This document shows positions 49,542-58,215 of a DNA stretch of 64,000 nucleotides, in pieces. Each line of letters opens with the position of its first letter. Position 1 is the stretch's first letter. The stretch is from Plantactinospora soyae. Its GTDB lineage: Bacteria > Actinomycetota > Actinomycetes > Mycobacteriales > Micromonosporaceae. Both the position numbers and the translations under genes were made by a program. Location of the stretch: positions 4,526,001-4,590,000 of the forward strand of contig NZ_JADBEB010000001.1 of assembly GCF_014874095.1 (NCBI RefSeq). The letters run 5' to 3'. The notes below the pieces were generated by a model, which had not been told where the DNA came from, did no database searches, and saw only the letters and a program-made list of their open reading frames with translations.

Positions 49542-50810
49542 ATGATCGGGTTCCGTCGACCCGCGTTGGCCGCGGCGTTGGTACTCACCCTCGCCTCGGC
49601 CGCAACGCTGTCGGCCACCGTCGCCGCCCCGGGTACGGCCGCGGCCAGCCTGCCGACCGCCGCGGTCGCACTCGGGGACAGCTTCGTCAGTGGCGAGGGC
49701 GCCGGCGGCTACCAACCGGTGGTGGACGTGAACGGCACGTCGCAGGGCTTCCCCGGCTGGTCGGCGCCGAACAGCAACGCGTTCTTCTGTCACCGGTCGG
49801 CGAATGCCTCGCTGCACCAGGCGAACCTTCCCGGCGTACAGGCGCGGTTCAACCTCGCCTGCTCCGGCGGCCAGCCGTACGACATCGCCAACGCCTCGGT
49901 CAACCGCACCAAGGGCCGTACGGTGGCCGCGCAACTCGACCAGCTCCGGGCGGTGGCGCAGACCCACGACATCGATCTGGTGCTGCTGGGCCTCGGCTCG
50001 AACAACAGCTCGTTCACCTTCGGCGACGTCGCGTCGGACTGCGCCAACCGGTTCATCGCGGACGCCTGGACGGGGTGGTGGGAGTTCTGGGCGTACCTCG
50101 GCGGACCGGTCGAGCAGGCCCCGTGCGCGGGTGACGACCTCGGTACACCGGCCGAGTTCTCGGCGGCGACCGCGGAGACCACCGCGGCGGTCCGGCAACT
50201 GCTGAGCACACTCGACCAGGTCGACGCCGATGGGCAGCACCGGATCGTCTTCCAGGACTACACCAATCCGCTCCCGTTCGACCTGGAGTCGAGGTACCAC
50301 GAGGAGGACAACCGCGACGACAGCCGGGACAAGTTCCGGGAACTCGGCGCCGAGCGGTACGCCGCGGGATGTCCGGTGCACCGGGCCAGCCTCGCCGCGG
50401 GTCACCTCTTCTCCGGCGGCCTCGGCACCCTCGTACAGTCGGTGCACGGCACCATGCGGGCCGAGTTCCCCGCCGACGACCTGGTCTATTTGAACGTGCA
50501 ACGGGCCTTCGACGGAGCGCGGCTCTGCGAGACGTCGGTAAGCCCGACCGGCGCGCTCGCCACCCCGATCCGGTTGCAGGACGGCCCGACGGGCGTTCCG
50601 GTGACCAGCCTCTCCGGGTACGACAAGATCGCCATCCAACGGATCGCCAACGCCTGTGTCACGTACTTCCAGACCTGCCAGGAGTCCTGGCACCCCAACG
50701 CCGCCGGGCACGCGGTGCTCGGGCAGTGCCTCACGGGTGCGGCGGCCACCACCCCGAACCGCGCGATCGCCTGCGTACGGGCCGGCAACGGGTCGATCAC
50801 GGTGAGCTGA
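49542..50810 (+). CDS. secreted SGNH/GDSL hydrolase
   Basis: A 422-residue exported esterase or lipase. The signal peptide spans about 1-35. The nucleophile block is ALGDSFVSGEGAGGYQ with Ser47. Cysteine-rich stretches (FFCHRS, NLACSGG, ASDCANR, APCAGDD) suggest several disulfides. The late block CQESWHPNAAGHAVLGQCL carries the catalytic His. The fold is of the actinomycete secreted SGNH type that includes phospholipases and esterases. ATG 49542 follows a GGGGGT ribosome-binding site. It is single and ends at the GGGGCCC hairpin repeat. The substrate is unknown. Confidence 0.85.
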   Translation: MIGFRRPALAAALVLTLASAATLSATVAAPGTAAASLPTAAVALGDSFVSGEGAGGYQPVVDVNGTSQGFPGWSAPNSNAFFCHRSANASLHQANLPGVQARFNLACSGGQPYDIANASVNRTKGRTVAAQLDQLRAVAQTHDIDLVLLGLGSNNSSFTFGDVASDCANRFIADAWTGWWEFWAYLGGPVEQAPCAGDDLGTPAEFSAATAETTAAVRQLLSTLDQVDADGQHRIVFQDYTNPLPFDLESRYHEEDNRDDSRDKFRELGAERYAAGCPVHRASLAAGHLFSGGLGTLVQSVHGTMRAEFPADDLVYLNVQRAFDGARLCETSVSPTGALATPIRLQDGPTGVPVTSLSGYDKIAIQRIANACVTYFQTCQESWHPNAAGHAVLGQCLTGAAATTPNRAIACVRAGNGSITVS

Positions 50811-50827
50811 GCCCGCTCAGAGATGTT

Positions 50828-50875
50828 AGGAAGGGCCCCTTCTTCTACAAAAAGCGATAGGAAGGGGCCCTTCCT
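50828..50875. terminator. GGGGCCC hairpin repeat, copy 2
   Basis: AGGAAGGGCCCCTTC (50828-50842) pairs perfectly with 50861-50875 around an 18-nt loop sharing TTCTACAAAAAGCGATA with copy 1 at 40737. It lies between the convergent stops of the GDSL and GH27 genes and can terminate both. Confidence 0.85.
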
Positions 50876-50880
50876 TGCAC

Positions 50881-53385
50881 TTAGTCGGCGCGGATGTTGT
50901 CGATGTGGATTTGGCCGCCGCTGTTGAGGAAGACCCAGACCGCGCGGATCTGGGTCAGGTCCAGAGTCACCCCGGCGGGGCAGCTCAGCTCGCTGAACTC
51001 CCGCGTGACGGTCCGGCTGGAGTTCGGATTGGTCCAGGTCCAGCGCCCACCCTGACACCAGGCGAAGTCGGGGCCGACCTGTACCGCGAACTCGCCGACC
51101 GTGCCGACCTCCTCGGCCCGTACGTCGTAGCGCAGCCGGGTGCTGCCGGTCAGGTCCAGCGGCTCGGCCAGGGCCCGACCGAACCAGTTTCCGTTGACCG
51201 GCGTCGCCACCGTCAGGCCGTGTCCACCGTCGGTGTGGAACGTCGTGGTCCGGGCCATGGTGCCGCCGGAGTCCGGGTTGGCGATCGTGAAGTCCTCGGT
51301 GCCGGACTCGAAGGAGAACAGGGTTCGCTCCGCCGGCAGCACGGGATCGTCCGGCCCGGCGCCACCGCAGGCCAGCGTCGGCGCGGCCCAGTCGGTGTGC
51401 GCGTTCGTGGTGGGATCGTTGCCGGTGGTCACCAGGCGCAGCCAGTCCGCCCCGGTCAGGTCGGCGGTCAGGGTCACCGGTGCCGCGCCCGAGACCACCG
51501 GTCCGCTGCTGGCCACCGCCGTGTCGTCGGCGTACACGGTGAAGGTCGCCGGCACGGGGCTGGTCGCCTCGTCGTCGATGCCCACGTCGGTGACCAGGGA
51601 CGCGCACCGCCCACCGAGGTAGTAGACGATCTCACTGGGTGCGGTGGTCCCGAGTCCCCTGTTGTAGACCTGTCCACCGATGGTGATCAGGTTCCCGTCG
51701 TTGTCGGAGCCGCCACCGTTGCTCTGGTCGGTCTCCACCGGGCCCTCGTCGTTGCTGGAGCTGACCGGCACGATCGTGCTGAGGTGTCGTCTGCCGTCCC
51801 CGGGGGCGGTCACCACGACCGAGACGAGTTGGCTGGTGGTGCTGGCCGCGCGGTGTCGTGGGCCCCAGTCGTAGCCGGCGGTCACGGTGATCGGATAACG
51901 GCCGGCGGCGGTACCGTCGGGCACCGTCACAGTCCAGGTGGTCGGCAGCGACGCGTTCGTCGCCAGGCTGCGCCGGCTGTCGCTGCTGGTCGCGGTCACC
52001 GTCCAACCCTCGGGTGCCCGCGCGGTGACCCGCAGGTCGCGCAGGGCGCCGACGCCCCGGTTGGTCACCGTCGTGCTCAGGGTGCCGGTTCCGGCCGTAC
52101 CCGGCACCAGCGTGCCCACGGTGGCTCCGACGCTGACCGCCGGCGGAACCACCGTCGGGTCGGCCAGCGGGCGGACCCGGTAGACCACCGTGCCGTGCGC
52201 GGGTACGCCGGCCGAGATCGTGGACTTCGCCTGGCTGACCTCCCCGGTCCAGACGTCCTGCAACCGGTACGCCCCGGCGCGGCGCAGCCCGGTGTCCCGG
52301 ACCGGAACGCTGACCGTGGCCAGTGTGTCCGTGGAGTTGTAGAGCGCGATCGCCCGGTCACCATTGGCCAGTGGCTTGTCCAGCACCATCAGCCCGGCCT
52401 CGTCGGAGACGACGGCGCCCTGCACGCCCAGCCGGTCCTGGTCGATCGCGATGACGTCCCGGTTGCCGAGGATCGCCAGGGTCTCCGGCGAGGCGGTCCG
52501 CAGGTCGGTGCCGATCAGCAGCGGCGCGGCCATCATCGCCCACATGCTCAGATGGGTGCGGTACTCGGTGTCGGTCATCCCGCCGTTGCCGATCTCCAGC
52601 ATGTCGGGGTCGTTCCAGTTGCCCGGCCCGGCGTACGCGGCCAGGGGCGCGTTCTGGGCGATGATCGAGCGGAGGCTGGCCCAGTTGTCGCTGATGTCGC
52701 CGGTGGTCCGCCACAGGTCACCCACGTCGGCCGCCCAGGTCCAGGGCTGGGACTGGCCCCACTCGCAGATGGAGTAGACGATCGGCCGGCCGGTGGCGTC
52801 GAGCGCGTTCCGCATCGCGGTGTAACGCCGGACGAAGTCGGCCTGCGAGCCGTCGGACTGGTTGTTGCAGTTGTCGTACTTCAGGTAGTCGACGCCCCAG
52901 TCCGCCCAGGTCTGGGCGTCGATCTCCTCGTGGCCGAGGCTGCCCGGATATCCGGCGCAGGTCGCGGTGCCGGCGTCGCCGTAGATGCCCAGCTTCAGAC
53001 CCTTGGCGTGGACGTAGTCGGCGACCCCGGAGATGCCGCTCGGGAACTTGACGGGATCGGGGACCAGCCGGCCGTCCGGGCCACGTTCACGCAGCGACCA
53101 GCAGTCGTCGATGTTGACGTACTCGTAGCCGACGTCGGCGAGCCCGGCGGAGACGATGACGTCCGCCGTCTCCTTGATCAGGGTCTCGTTGACGTCGCAG
53201 CCGAAGGCGTTCCAGTTGTTGAACCCCATCGGTGGGGTGGGGGCGAGGGTCGGGGGAGCGGTCGCGGCAGTGGCCGCCGGGGCCGGTGCGGCCAGCGCGG
53301 GTCCCGGCGGCACCGCCACTCCGGTTATCAGCAGGGACGAGAGCAGAGCCACGATGCCCAGGGGACGGCTCCTGGCAGCGCGCAT
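50881..53385 (-). CDS. secreted GH27 alpha-galactosidase with NEW3, NPCBM and C-terminal beta-domains
   Basis: An 834-residue exported enzyme that would remove alpha-galactose (or alpha-arabinopyranose) from galactomannans, arabinogalactans or oligosaccharides. After a Sec signal (1-32) the GH27 barrel starts at PPMGFNNWNAFGCDV. The nucleophile is Asp171 in YLKYDNC and the acid/base is Asp230 in RTTGDISDNW. A C-terminal beta-sandwich (about 315-400), a NEW3 domain (about 410-505), an NPCBM-type binding domain (about 515-655) and a last carbohydrate-binding-like domain (about 665-834) follow. ATG 53385 has GGAGG at 7 nt. It is monocistronic. It fits the rhamnosidase, arabinosidase and esterase set of the window. 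Confidence 0.9.
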   Translation of the reverse strand: MRAARSRPLGIVALLSSLLITGVAVPPGPALAAPAPAATAATAPPTLAPTPPMGFNNWNAFGCDVNETLIKETADVIVSAGLADVGYEYVNIDDCWSLRERGPDGRLVPDPVKFPSGISGVADYVHAKGLKLGIYGDAGTATCAGYPGSLGHEEIDAQTWADWGVDYLKYDNCNNQSDGSQADFVRRYTAMRNALDATGRPIVYSICEWGQSQPWTWAADVGDLWRTTGDISDNWASLRSIIAQNAPLAAYAGPGNWNDPDMLEIGNGGMTDTEYRTHLSMWAMMAAPLLIGTDLRTASPETLAILGNRDVIAIDQDRLGVQGAVVSDEAGLMVLDKPLANGDRAIALYNSTDTLATVSVPVRDTGLRRAGAYRLQDVWTGEVSQAKSTISAGVPAHGTVVYRVRPLADPTVVPPAVSVGATVGTLVPGTAGTGTLSTTVTNRGVGALRDLRVTARAPEGWTVTATSSDSRRSLATNASLPTTWTVTVPDGTAAGRYPITVTAGYDWGPRHRAASTTSQLVSVVVTAPGDGRRHLSTIVPVSSSNDEGPVETDQSNGGGSDNDGNLITIGGQVYNRGLGTTAPSEIVYYLGGRCASLVTDVGIDDEATSPVPATFTVYADDTAVASSGPVVSGAAPVTLTADLTGADWLRLVTTGNDPTTNAHTDWAAPTLACGGAGPDDPVLPAERTLFSFESGTEDFTIANPDSGGTMARTTTFHTDGGHGLTVATPVNGNWFGRALAEPLDLTGSTRLRYDVRAEEVGTVGEFAVQVGPDFAWCQGGRWTWTNPNSSRTVTREFSELSCPAGVTLDLTQIRAVWVFLNSGGQIHIDNIRAD

Positions 53386-53589
53386 GACAACACCTCCGAC
53401 GGCGGCGATCCGGATCGCGACCGGGCGTGGTCGCGCGGAAAGGTCCTGTGGACTGACGGATCGCCGAGGGTGCGGAGGTGGGTACGACTTCCGTCGGCAT
53501 CGGGGACCGACCGCTGGCCGGCTCCGTGCCGTGGTGGATCCACAACCCGGAAACCGTATTCCGTTCTGTGATGCCCGTCAATATTTGAA

Positions 53590-53636
53590 CGACGGGCCCC
53601 GCCCCGGGGTTCTTTCCCCGTGAGCGGGACCCGTCG
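53590..53636 (-). terminator. hairpin downstream of the PHP gene
   Basis: CGACGGGCCCCGC (53590-53602) pairs with GCGGGACCCGTCG (53624-53636) with one mismatch, and an inner CGGGG/CCCCG stem lies in the loop. On the minus strand it follows the PHP stop by about 70 bp. Between them (53652-53708) a CCGGT-rich short repeat is present. No gene is seen in 53386-53708. Confidence 0.6.
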
Positions 53637-53708
53637 CGGTGTCCGCCGACCGTCCCGGTACCCGATCCGGTGCCCGGTTCGGTGCCTGGTCCGGTGTCCG
53701 GTCCGGGG

Positions 53709-55199
53709 TCAGCGAACGTGTACGAAGACCGGGTTCGAGTAGAACCAGAGGTCGCTCCACGGGCTCTCCAGCCCGTCGGCGAGCGGCTCGGCCTCGTCGG
53801 TGCTGGTGCCGCGTACCCGGGCGTAGGTGTCGGCCTCGACGTTGCGCAGGGTGTGCCGGATGACGTACTCGGAGCCCTGCTTGCGCCAGTCGCGCGGGCC
53901 GAACCGGGCCACGACCTTGGTGGTCGGGTTGGTGTCGGCGTCGAGGTTGGCGTTCGGGCCGGTGATCTGGCCGACGATCAGGTCCACCCGGCGGACCTCC
54001 GGCCGGTCGCCGTTGCCGTTCTTGCCCGACAGCGGCCGGAACTTGATCTCGATCTCGACGTCGGTCCGGTTGCGCCGGCTCAGCGTGACGGTCTCGCCGG
54101 TCGCCGCCTCGCGGCCCTGGCTCTTCGCGGTGAGGTCGAGGCTGGTGATCAGGTCGCCGGTGGTGACCCAGATCCGGCCGTTGCGCAGCCCGTCCATGAT
54201 GTCGGCGTAGTCCTGCCGGGCGTGCACGTAGGTCTTGCTGTACTCGCCCGGCCAGAAGTCGGAGCCGCCACGGGTCCAGTGCACGTGCGAGTCCGAGGTG
54301 GCGGTGATCCACCAACGCCGGCCCTCACCGAGCAGCGAGTCCCAGAGACCGCCGACCTTGGCGGTCATCTGGTCGAAACCGCCGTGCGTGGGGTAGTTGC
54401 CGTAGCCCCCGCGCGCACCGCCGTTGAGCGGGCCCGCCTGGTGTCCGGGGGCGCCCTCGAAACCGACGTAGATCTCCGGCGCCGCGTTGTTGCCGTTGCG
54501 GAACTCGCGCGGCGTGTCCTGGCCGTAGACCCCGAAGCCGGTCGCCGACCGCGAGGTGTGGTGGCCGATGACCAGCGGCTTCTGCCGCATGCTCCGGGCG
54601 ACCTTCAGGAACTCGATCATCTTGGCCTCGGTGTCCCGGCCCGGGTCCGAGGGGAAGGCGTCGTTCTTGGCGAACCGGCTCTCCAGCTCGAAGAGCTGCT
54701 TCGCCTCGTCCTCGTGGTGCGGGATCATCAGCGTGTGGTGGTCCTGGGCCGGAGTGTCGAACTCCATTCCCCAGAACTGGAGCACCTCGGGGACGAGCCT
54801 GCGCGACCGCAGCAGGTCGGGGTACGCCTGCTCCAGGTTCACCTTCGAGTGCGTCGGGCCGCCGTGGTCGGTGCACATCGCCCAGGTGAGGCCGAAGTTC
54901 TTCGCCATGATGGCGTTCGTCACGATCGGGTAGACCGCGTCCGCGCCCTTGTGGAACGTCGGCGGGGTCTTCGAGGTGTCGAATTCGCCGCTGTACTCGG
55001 AGTGGATGTGGTGGTCACCGGCCCGCCACACCCGGTCGCGGGAGTCCCCGTGCTGGTTGCCCTTGTCATCGTCGTTGTCGTGCGCGAGCGCCGGGCCGCC
55101 CCCGATCAGGGGACTGGCGGCGACCAGCGTCGCGCCGACGCCGGCGTACCGGACGAGTTGGCGCCGCGAGATCTGCGCGCTCTCGGCCTCTTCCTTCAT
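53709..55199 (-). CDS. secreted PHP-domain phosphoesterase-like protein (Tat substrate)
   Basis: A 496-residue exported protein. A twin-arginine signal (ISRRQLVRYAGVGATLV) spans about residues 10-40. Metal-ligand motifs of the PHP fold follow in order: DHHIHSEYSG, MCTDHGGPTHSK, GHHTSRSA and TSDSHVHWTRG. The C-terminal roughly 150 residues form a separate beta-domain. PHP enzymes hydrolyse phosphate esters with a multi-metal site; an extracellular form could release phosphate, but no substrate is known. ATG 55199 is chosen over ATG 55226 because GGGAAGG precedes it at good spacing. Confidence 0.8.
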   Translation of the reverse strand: MKEEAESAQISRRQLVRYAGVGATLVAASPLIGGGPALAHDNDDDKGNQHGDSRDRVWRAGDHHIHSEYSGEFDTSKTPPTFHKGADAVYPIVTNAIMAKNFGLTWAMCTDHGGPTHSKVNLEQAYPDLLRSRRLVPEVLQFWGMEFDTPAQDHHTLMIPHHEDEAKQLFELESRFAKNDAFPSDPGRDTEAKMIEFLKVARSMRQKPLVIGHHTSRSATGFGVYGQDTPREFRNGNNAAPEIYVGFEGAPGHQAGPLNGGARGGYGNYPTHGGFDQMTAKVGGLWDSLLGEGRRWWITATSDSHVHWTRGGSDFWPGEYSKTYVHARQDYADIMDGLRNGRIWVTTGDLITSLDLTAKSQGREAATGETVTLSRRNRTDVEIEIKFRPLSGKNGNGDRPEVRRVDLIVGQITGPNANLDADTNPTTKVVARFGPRDWRKQGSEYVIRHTLRNVEADTYARVRGTSTDEAEPLADGLESPWSDLWFYSNPVFVHVR

Positions 55200-55424
55200 G
55201 GTGGAGCCTTCCCTTGAGCCAGCCATGGCTGTGACAACCAGGGAGTCTCAAGGGGTGGGCTGAATACCCGATGAACACCGGAGGCGGCGGCCGAAAACAC
55301 TGCGCTCCGGCCGCCTGAATCGATCATGATCGCCGTGACCTGCGGATTCGTCCCTCCGGATGGACGATTGGGCACCGGTGACCCGGGTACGACCCCCGCC
55401 CGGCAGGCCGGGCCGGTGTCGCGG

Positions 55425-56654
55425 TCAGCAGTCGCAGGCGCAGCAGGCGCAGGTGCAGCAGTCGCAGGCGCCGCCGTCGCAGCTGTGGCAGGCCCTCGTG
55501 CACCAGCAGCGGTGGGAACACGTCTCGCGGCGGGTCCGGCTCCAGCGCGGTTGCCAGAGCCCACAGGTGCAGGTGGTCAGCGCGCAGGCCCCGCCGAGAA
55601 GCAGCGGGGCGCCGCATCCGTCCGGTGGTGGCGCCGTCCCGCCCCCGCCCGGGTCGCCGTCCCCGCCCCGCTCCGCTGGCGCGGTGTGCCGGTGCGACTC
55701 GGGATGCGGGTACGGGGGCCGGGGCAGCTGACCGGGCGTCCGGAGTTCCGGCGGAGCGGACGGACCGGGTCGGAAGTCGACCGGCGACGGCTGGTGCGCG
55801 AGCGTGAAGGTCCGGTCGATGGCGTCGCCGACCTCGCGGACCAACAGTGCCCGGGCCAACGTCCGGTCCCGCAGTTCCACCTCGGCCAGGGCCAGCCGAA
55901 GGCCGTGGTGGGCGTCCTCGCACAATCTGCGCGCCTCGGCCAGCCCGGTGCCGCTGGCCCGCAGCGGATTGAACGCGCCCCGGGCGTCGTCGTCTGCGTA
56001 GTCCTCGACCGCGTCCAGCAGGTGCGCGATCCGACCGAAGTACCGACCGACCTCGGTCAGCGCCTCGGCGTTGCCCGGTCGACCGGCGAGGATCGCGGTG
56101 TGCGCGAAGGCGGCGGCGACGGCGGTCTCGGTCGGTTCGGTCGCGAGCAGCACCGACGCGCCGGGAACGATCGCGCGCTCCAGCGTCGTCTGCCGGGCGA
56201 CGGCGTCGAGCAGCACGCCGGTGTCGAAGCCGACGGCGTCGCCGGTCCGGGCGCCGGCCTCGGCCCACCGGTCGGCCAGCCTCCCGGCCACCCCGGCGAA
56301 CGCGGCGACCCGCAACGCGCCGTCCCGGTCCGCGACGTGGTCCCGGGTCTTGCCGGCCGCGAGGACCAACGACACCGCCGCGGCCAGCCGGGCGCCGGAA
56401 TCGGCGGACGAGAGCACCGAGGCACCCTGGAAGCCGCGCAGTGCGCACGGAGCCGCCCGCCGGTACCGGGCAGGTGCGACACGCTGTGCCTCCAGAAGTA
56501 CGGAGATCAGCAGGCCGTCGTAGTTGGTCGCCAACCGGGCTCGGTGCCCGTGTTCGTCGCGCAGCGTCAGGCAGAGTCCACAGAGGTGGCCGAGCCAGGC
56601 GGTGTGCAGGTTGTCGCACATCCGGTGTCGACACGGCCGTACGATTCCGAACAA
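55425..56654 (-). CDS. DUF5685-family protein with a cysteine-rich C-terminal tail
   Basis: A 409-residue protein starting MFGIVRPCRHRMCDN, the characteristic opening of DUF5685 proteins. The main body (about 1-285) is helical, with an early Cys set (RPC, RMC, LCGLC) and the acidic LLDAVEDYADDDARGAFNP motif. A Pro/Gly/His-rich linker follows (about 290-345). The last 65 residues hold about 17 cysteines, ending CDCCTCACCACDC. The tail could bind zinc, copper or iron-sulfur clusters. The start is TTG 56654 after GGGGGAG at close spacing. It is divergent from the serpin gene with a 79-bp gap, so the two probably share control. The function is unknown. Confidence 0.75.
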   Translation of the reverse strand: MFGIVRPCRHRMCDNLHTAWLGHLCGLCLTLRDEHGHRARLATNYDGLLISVLLEAQRVAPARYRRAAPCALRGFQGASVLSSADSGARLAAAVSLVLAAGKTRDHVADRDGALRVAAFAGVAGRLADRWAEAGARTGDAVGFDTGVLLDAVARQTTLERAIVPGASVLLATEPTETAVAAAFAHTAILAGRPGNAEALTEVGRYFGRIAHLLDAVEDYADDDARGAFNPLRASGTGLAEARRLCEDAHHGLRLALAEVELRDRTLARALLVREVGDAIDRTFTLAHQPSPVDFRPGPSAPPELRTPGQLPRPPYPHPESHRHTAPAERGGDGDPGGGGTAPPPDGCGAPLLLGGACALTTCTCGLWQPRWSRTRRETCSHRCWCTRACHSCDGGACDCCTCACCACDC

Positions 56655-56733
56655 TGCTCCCCCTGGTCATCTTCCGATGCTGGGCGGAGCCTAACGGCGC
56701 CCCGCCGTGGCCGACGACCGGAGGACCCGTCGC

Positions 56734-57873
56734 ATGAGTGTCGAAGCCGCCAACGCCCTCACCGCGCGTTGGGCGTCCACGGTGGACGGGAAGCCGACGG
56801 TTTTCTCCGGCGTCGGCGTGTACCCGCTGTTGGCGCTGCTCGCGCCGTACGCCGCCGGAGCCGCCCGGGACGAACTGCTCGCCGTCGCCGGTGCTCCGGC
56901 CCGGTTCGACCTCGCCGACTCGCCGACGACCCGGCTCGCGATGGCCGTCTGGTCCCGGCACGACCTGCCGTTGACGTCCGGGTGGCTGGACGCGGTGCCG
57001 GAGCCGATGCGGGGCGTACTCACCGGCGACCCGGGCACGGACCAGCCGGTCCTCGACGCGTGGGCGTCCCGGCACACCGACGGCCTGATCCCGAAGATGC
57101 CGGTCGCGGTGGACGACGAGACCCAGTTGCTCCTCGCCAGCGCGCTCCTCGTCGTGACGACCTGGGCGGAGCCGTTCCGGGAGCAGTGGGTCCAGCCCGG
57201 CTCGGGGCCGTGGCAGGGCCGGGACGTCACCGGGCTGCGTCGCCGTACCCGGGACCTGGGCGTGCTGCGGGTCGTCGACACCGGGGCCGGGCCGCTGACG
57301 CTGGTGACCGTCCGGGGCAGCGAGGACGTCGATGTCGTCCTCGCGCTCGGAACGCCGGACCGGAGCGCGGCCGAGGTCCTGTCGGCCGCGATCACCGCGC
57401 CCGGCCACGGCCCGGGCCGCGCCGTCACCGACGGCCCCGGCGTCACCGAGCAGGTGGTGACGGCAATGGACGACCAGCCCGAGCTGGAGCTGTCGACGGT
57501 CCGGTTCACCGTGGAGGACGACCACGACCTGCTGGCGAACGCCGAGATGTTCGGCCTGCGCAGCGCCACGGACCGCAGCCGGGGCCACTTCCCCGGGATC
57601 AGCCCGAAGCCGCTGGCGGTCTCGGCGGCCCGGCAGAGCGCGGTGGCCACCTTCGGGGCGAAAGGGTTCAAGGCCGCGGCGGTCACCGCGATGGCGATGA
57701 CCGCCGGCTCGTTGCCGCCGAAGCCGACGAAGCGGAAACGGCTGGTGACGGTCACCATCGACCGTCCGTTCGGGTTCCTCGCCGTACATCGGCGGACGGG
57801 CCTGGTGCTGGTCGCCGGCTGGGTCGGCGAGCCCGACCCGTACCAGCGGAGCACCGTACCCAGGGGCTTCTGA
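56734..57873 (+). CDS. serpin-family protein
   Basis: A 379-residue serpin without a signal peptide, so apparently cytoplasmic. The N-terminal helices match (NALTARWAS, VFSGVGVYPLLALLAPYAAG). Near the C-terminus the reactive-centre hinge region is KGFKAAAVTAMAMTAG, followed by a short loop and the serpin signature DRPFGFLAVHRRTGLVLVAG. The small-residue hinge is compatible with an inhibitory serpin that traps a protease; the short loop is uncertain. ATG 56734 has GGAGG 9 nt upstream and is preferred over GTG 56707. It is divergent from the Cys-tailed DUF5685 gene. The target protease is unknown. Confidence 0.85.
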   Translation: MSVEAANALTARWASTVDGKPTVFSGVGVYPLLALLAPYAAGAARDELLAVAGAPARFDLADSPTTRLAMAVWSRHDLPLTSGWLDAVPEPMRGVLTGDPGTDQPVLDAWASRHTDGLIPKMPVAVDDETQLLLASALLVVTTWAEPFREQWVQPGSGPWQGRDVTGLRRRTRDLGVLRVVDTGAGPLTLVTVRGSEDVDVVLALGTPDRSAAEVLSAAITAPGHGPGRAVTDGPGVTEQVVTAMDDQPELELSTVRFTVEDDHDLLANAEMFGLRSATDRSRGHFPGISPKPLAVSAARQSAVATFGAKGFKAAAVTAMAMTAGSLPPKPTKRKRLVTVTIDRPFGFLAVHRRTGLVLVAGWVGEPDPYQRSTVPRGF

Positions 57874-58215
57874 CCGCCCTGTCCGGTCCGACCCCACCGT
57901 CGGCTCAGGGGGCGCCGTCGGAGCGAATCGCAGTTGCGGTCGCTCCGGCCGGTGGTCCATGATCTCCGCCATGGTCAACAGGAAGGGCGGCCACCGCCCA
58001 CTGCGGTGAGCGCCGGAACGCCGACCCGTCGGTCGGTTCCACCCGCCTCCATTCCGGTTCGTCGTGCGCGGTCGCCGACGAGCCACCCCTCGGTCAGTCG
58101 CCGCGACGCTCGCGTCGCCGGCCGATCCTCCGGCGTCCGAAGACGCCCGTTTCCGTTTCCCGGGCTGCGGGTCCGTGGCACGGCAGATTCCAGATTCGAG
58201 TACGGAGGTTGCGCG
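57874..58215 (+). other. 342-bp intergenic region upstream of the TPR gene
   Basis: No gene, convincing dyad or hairpin was recognised. Only the GGAGG ribosome-binding site at 58204-58208 is clear. Confidence 0.4.

Noticed and set aside
55425-55620. Cysteine-rich bacteriocin or lanthipeptide precursor
   Set aside because: The cysteines are the in-frame C-terminus of the DUF5685 protein. There is no separate start, leader peptide or modification enzyme nearby.
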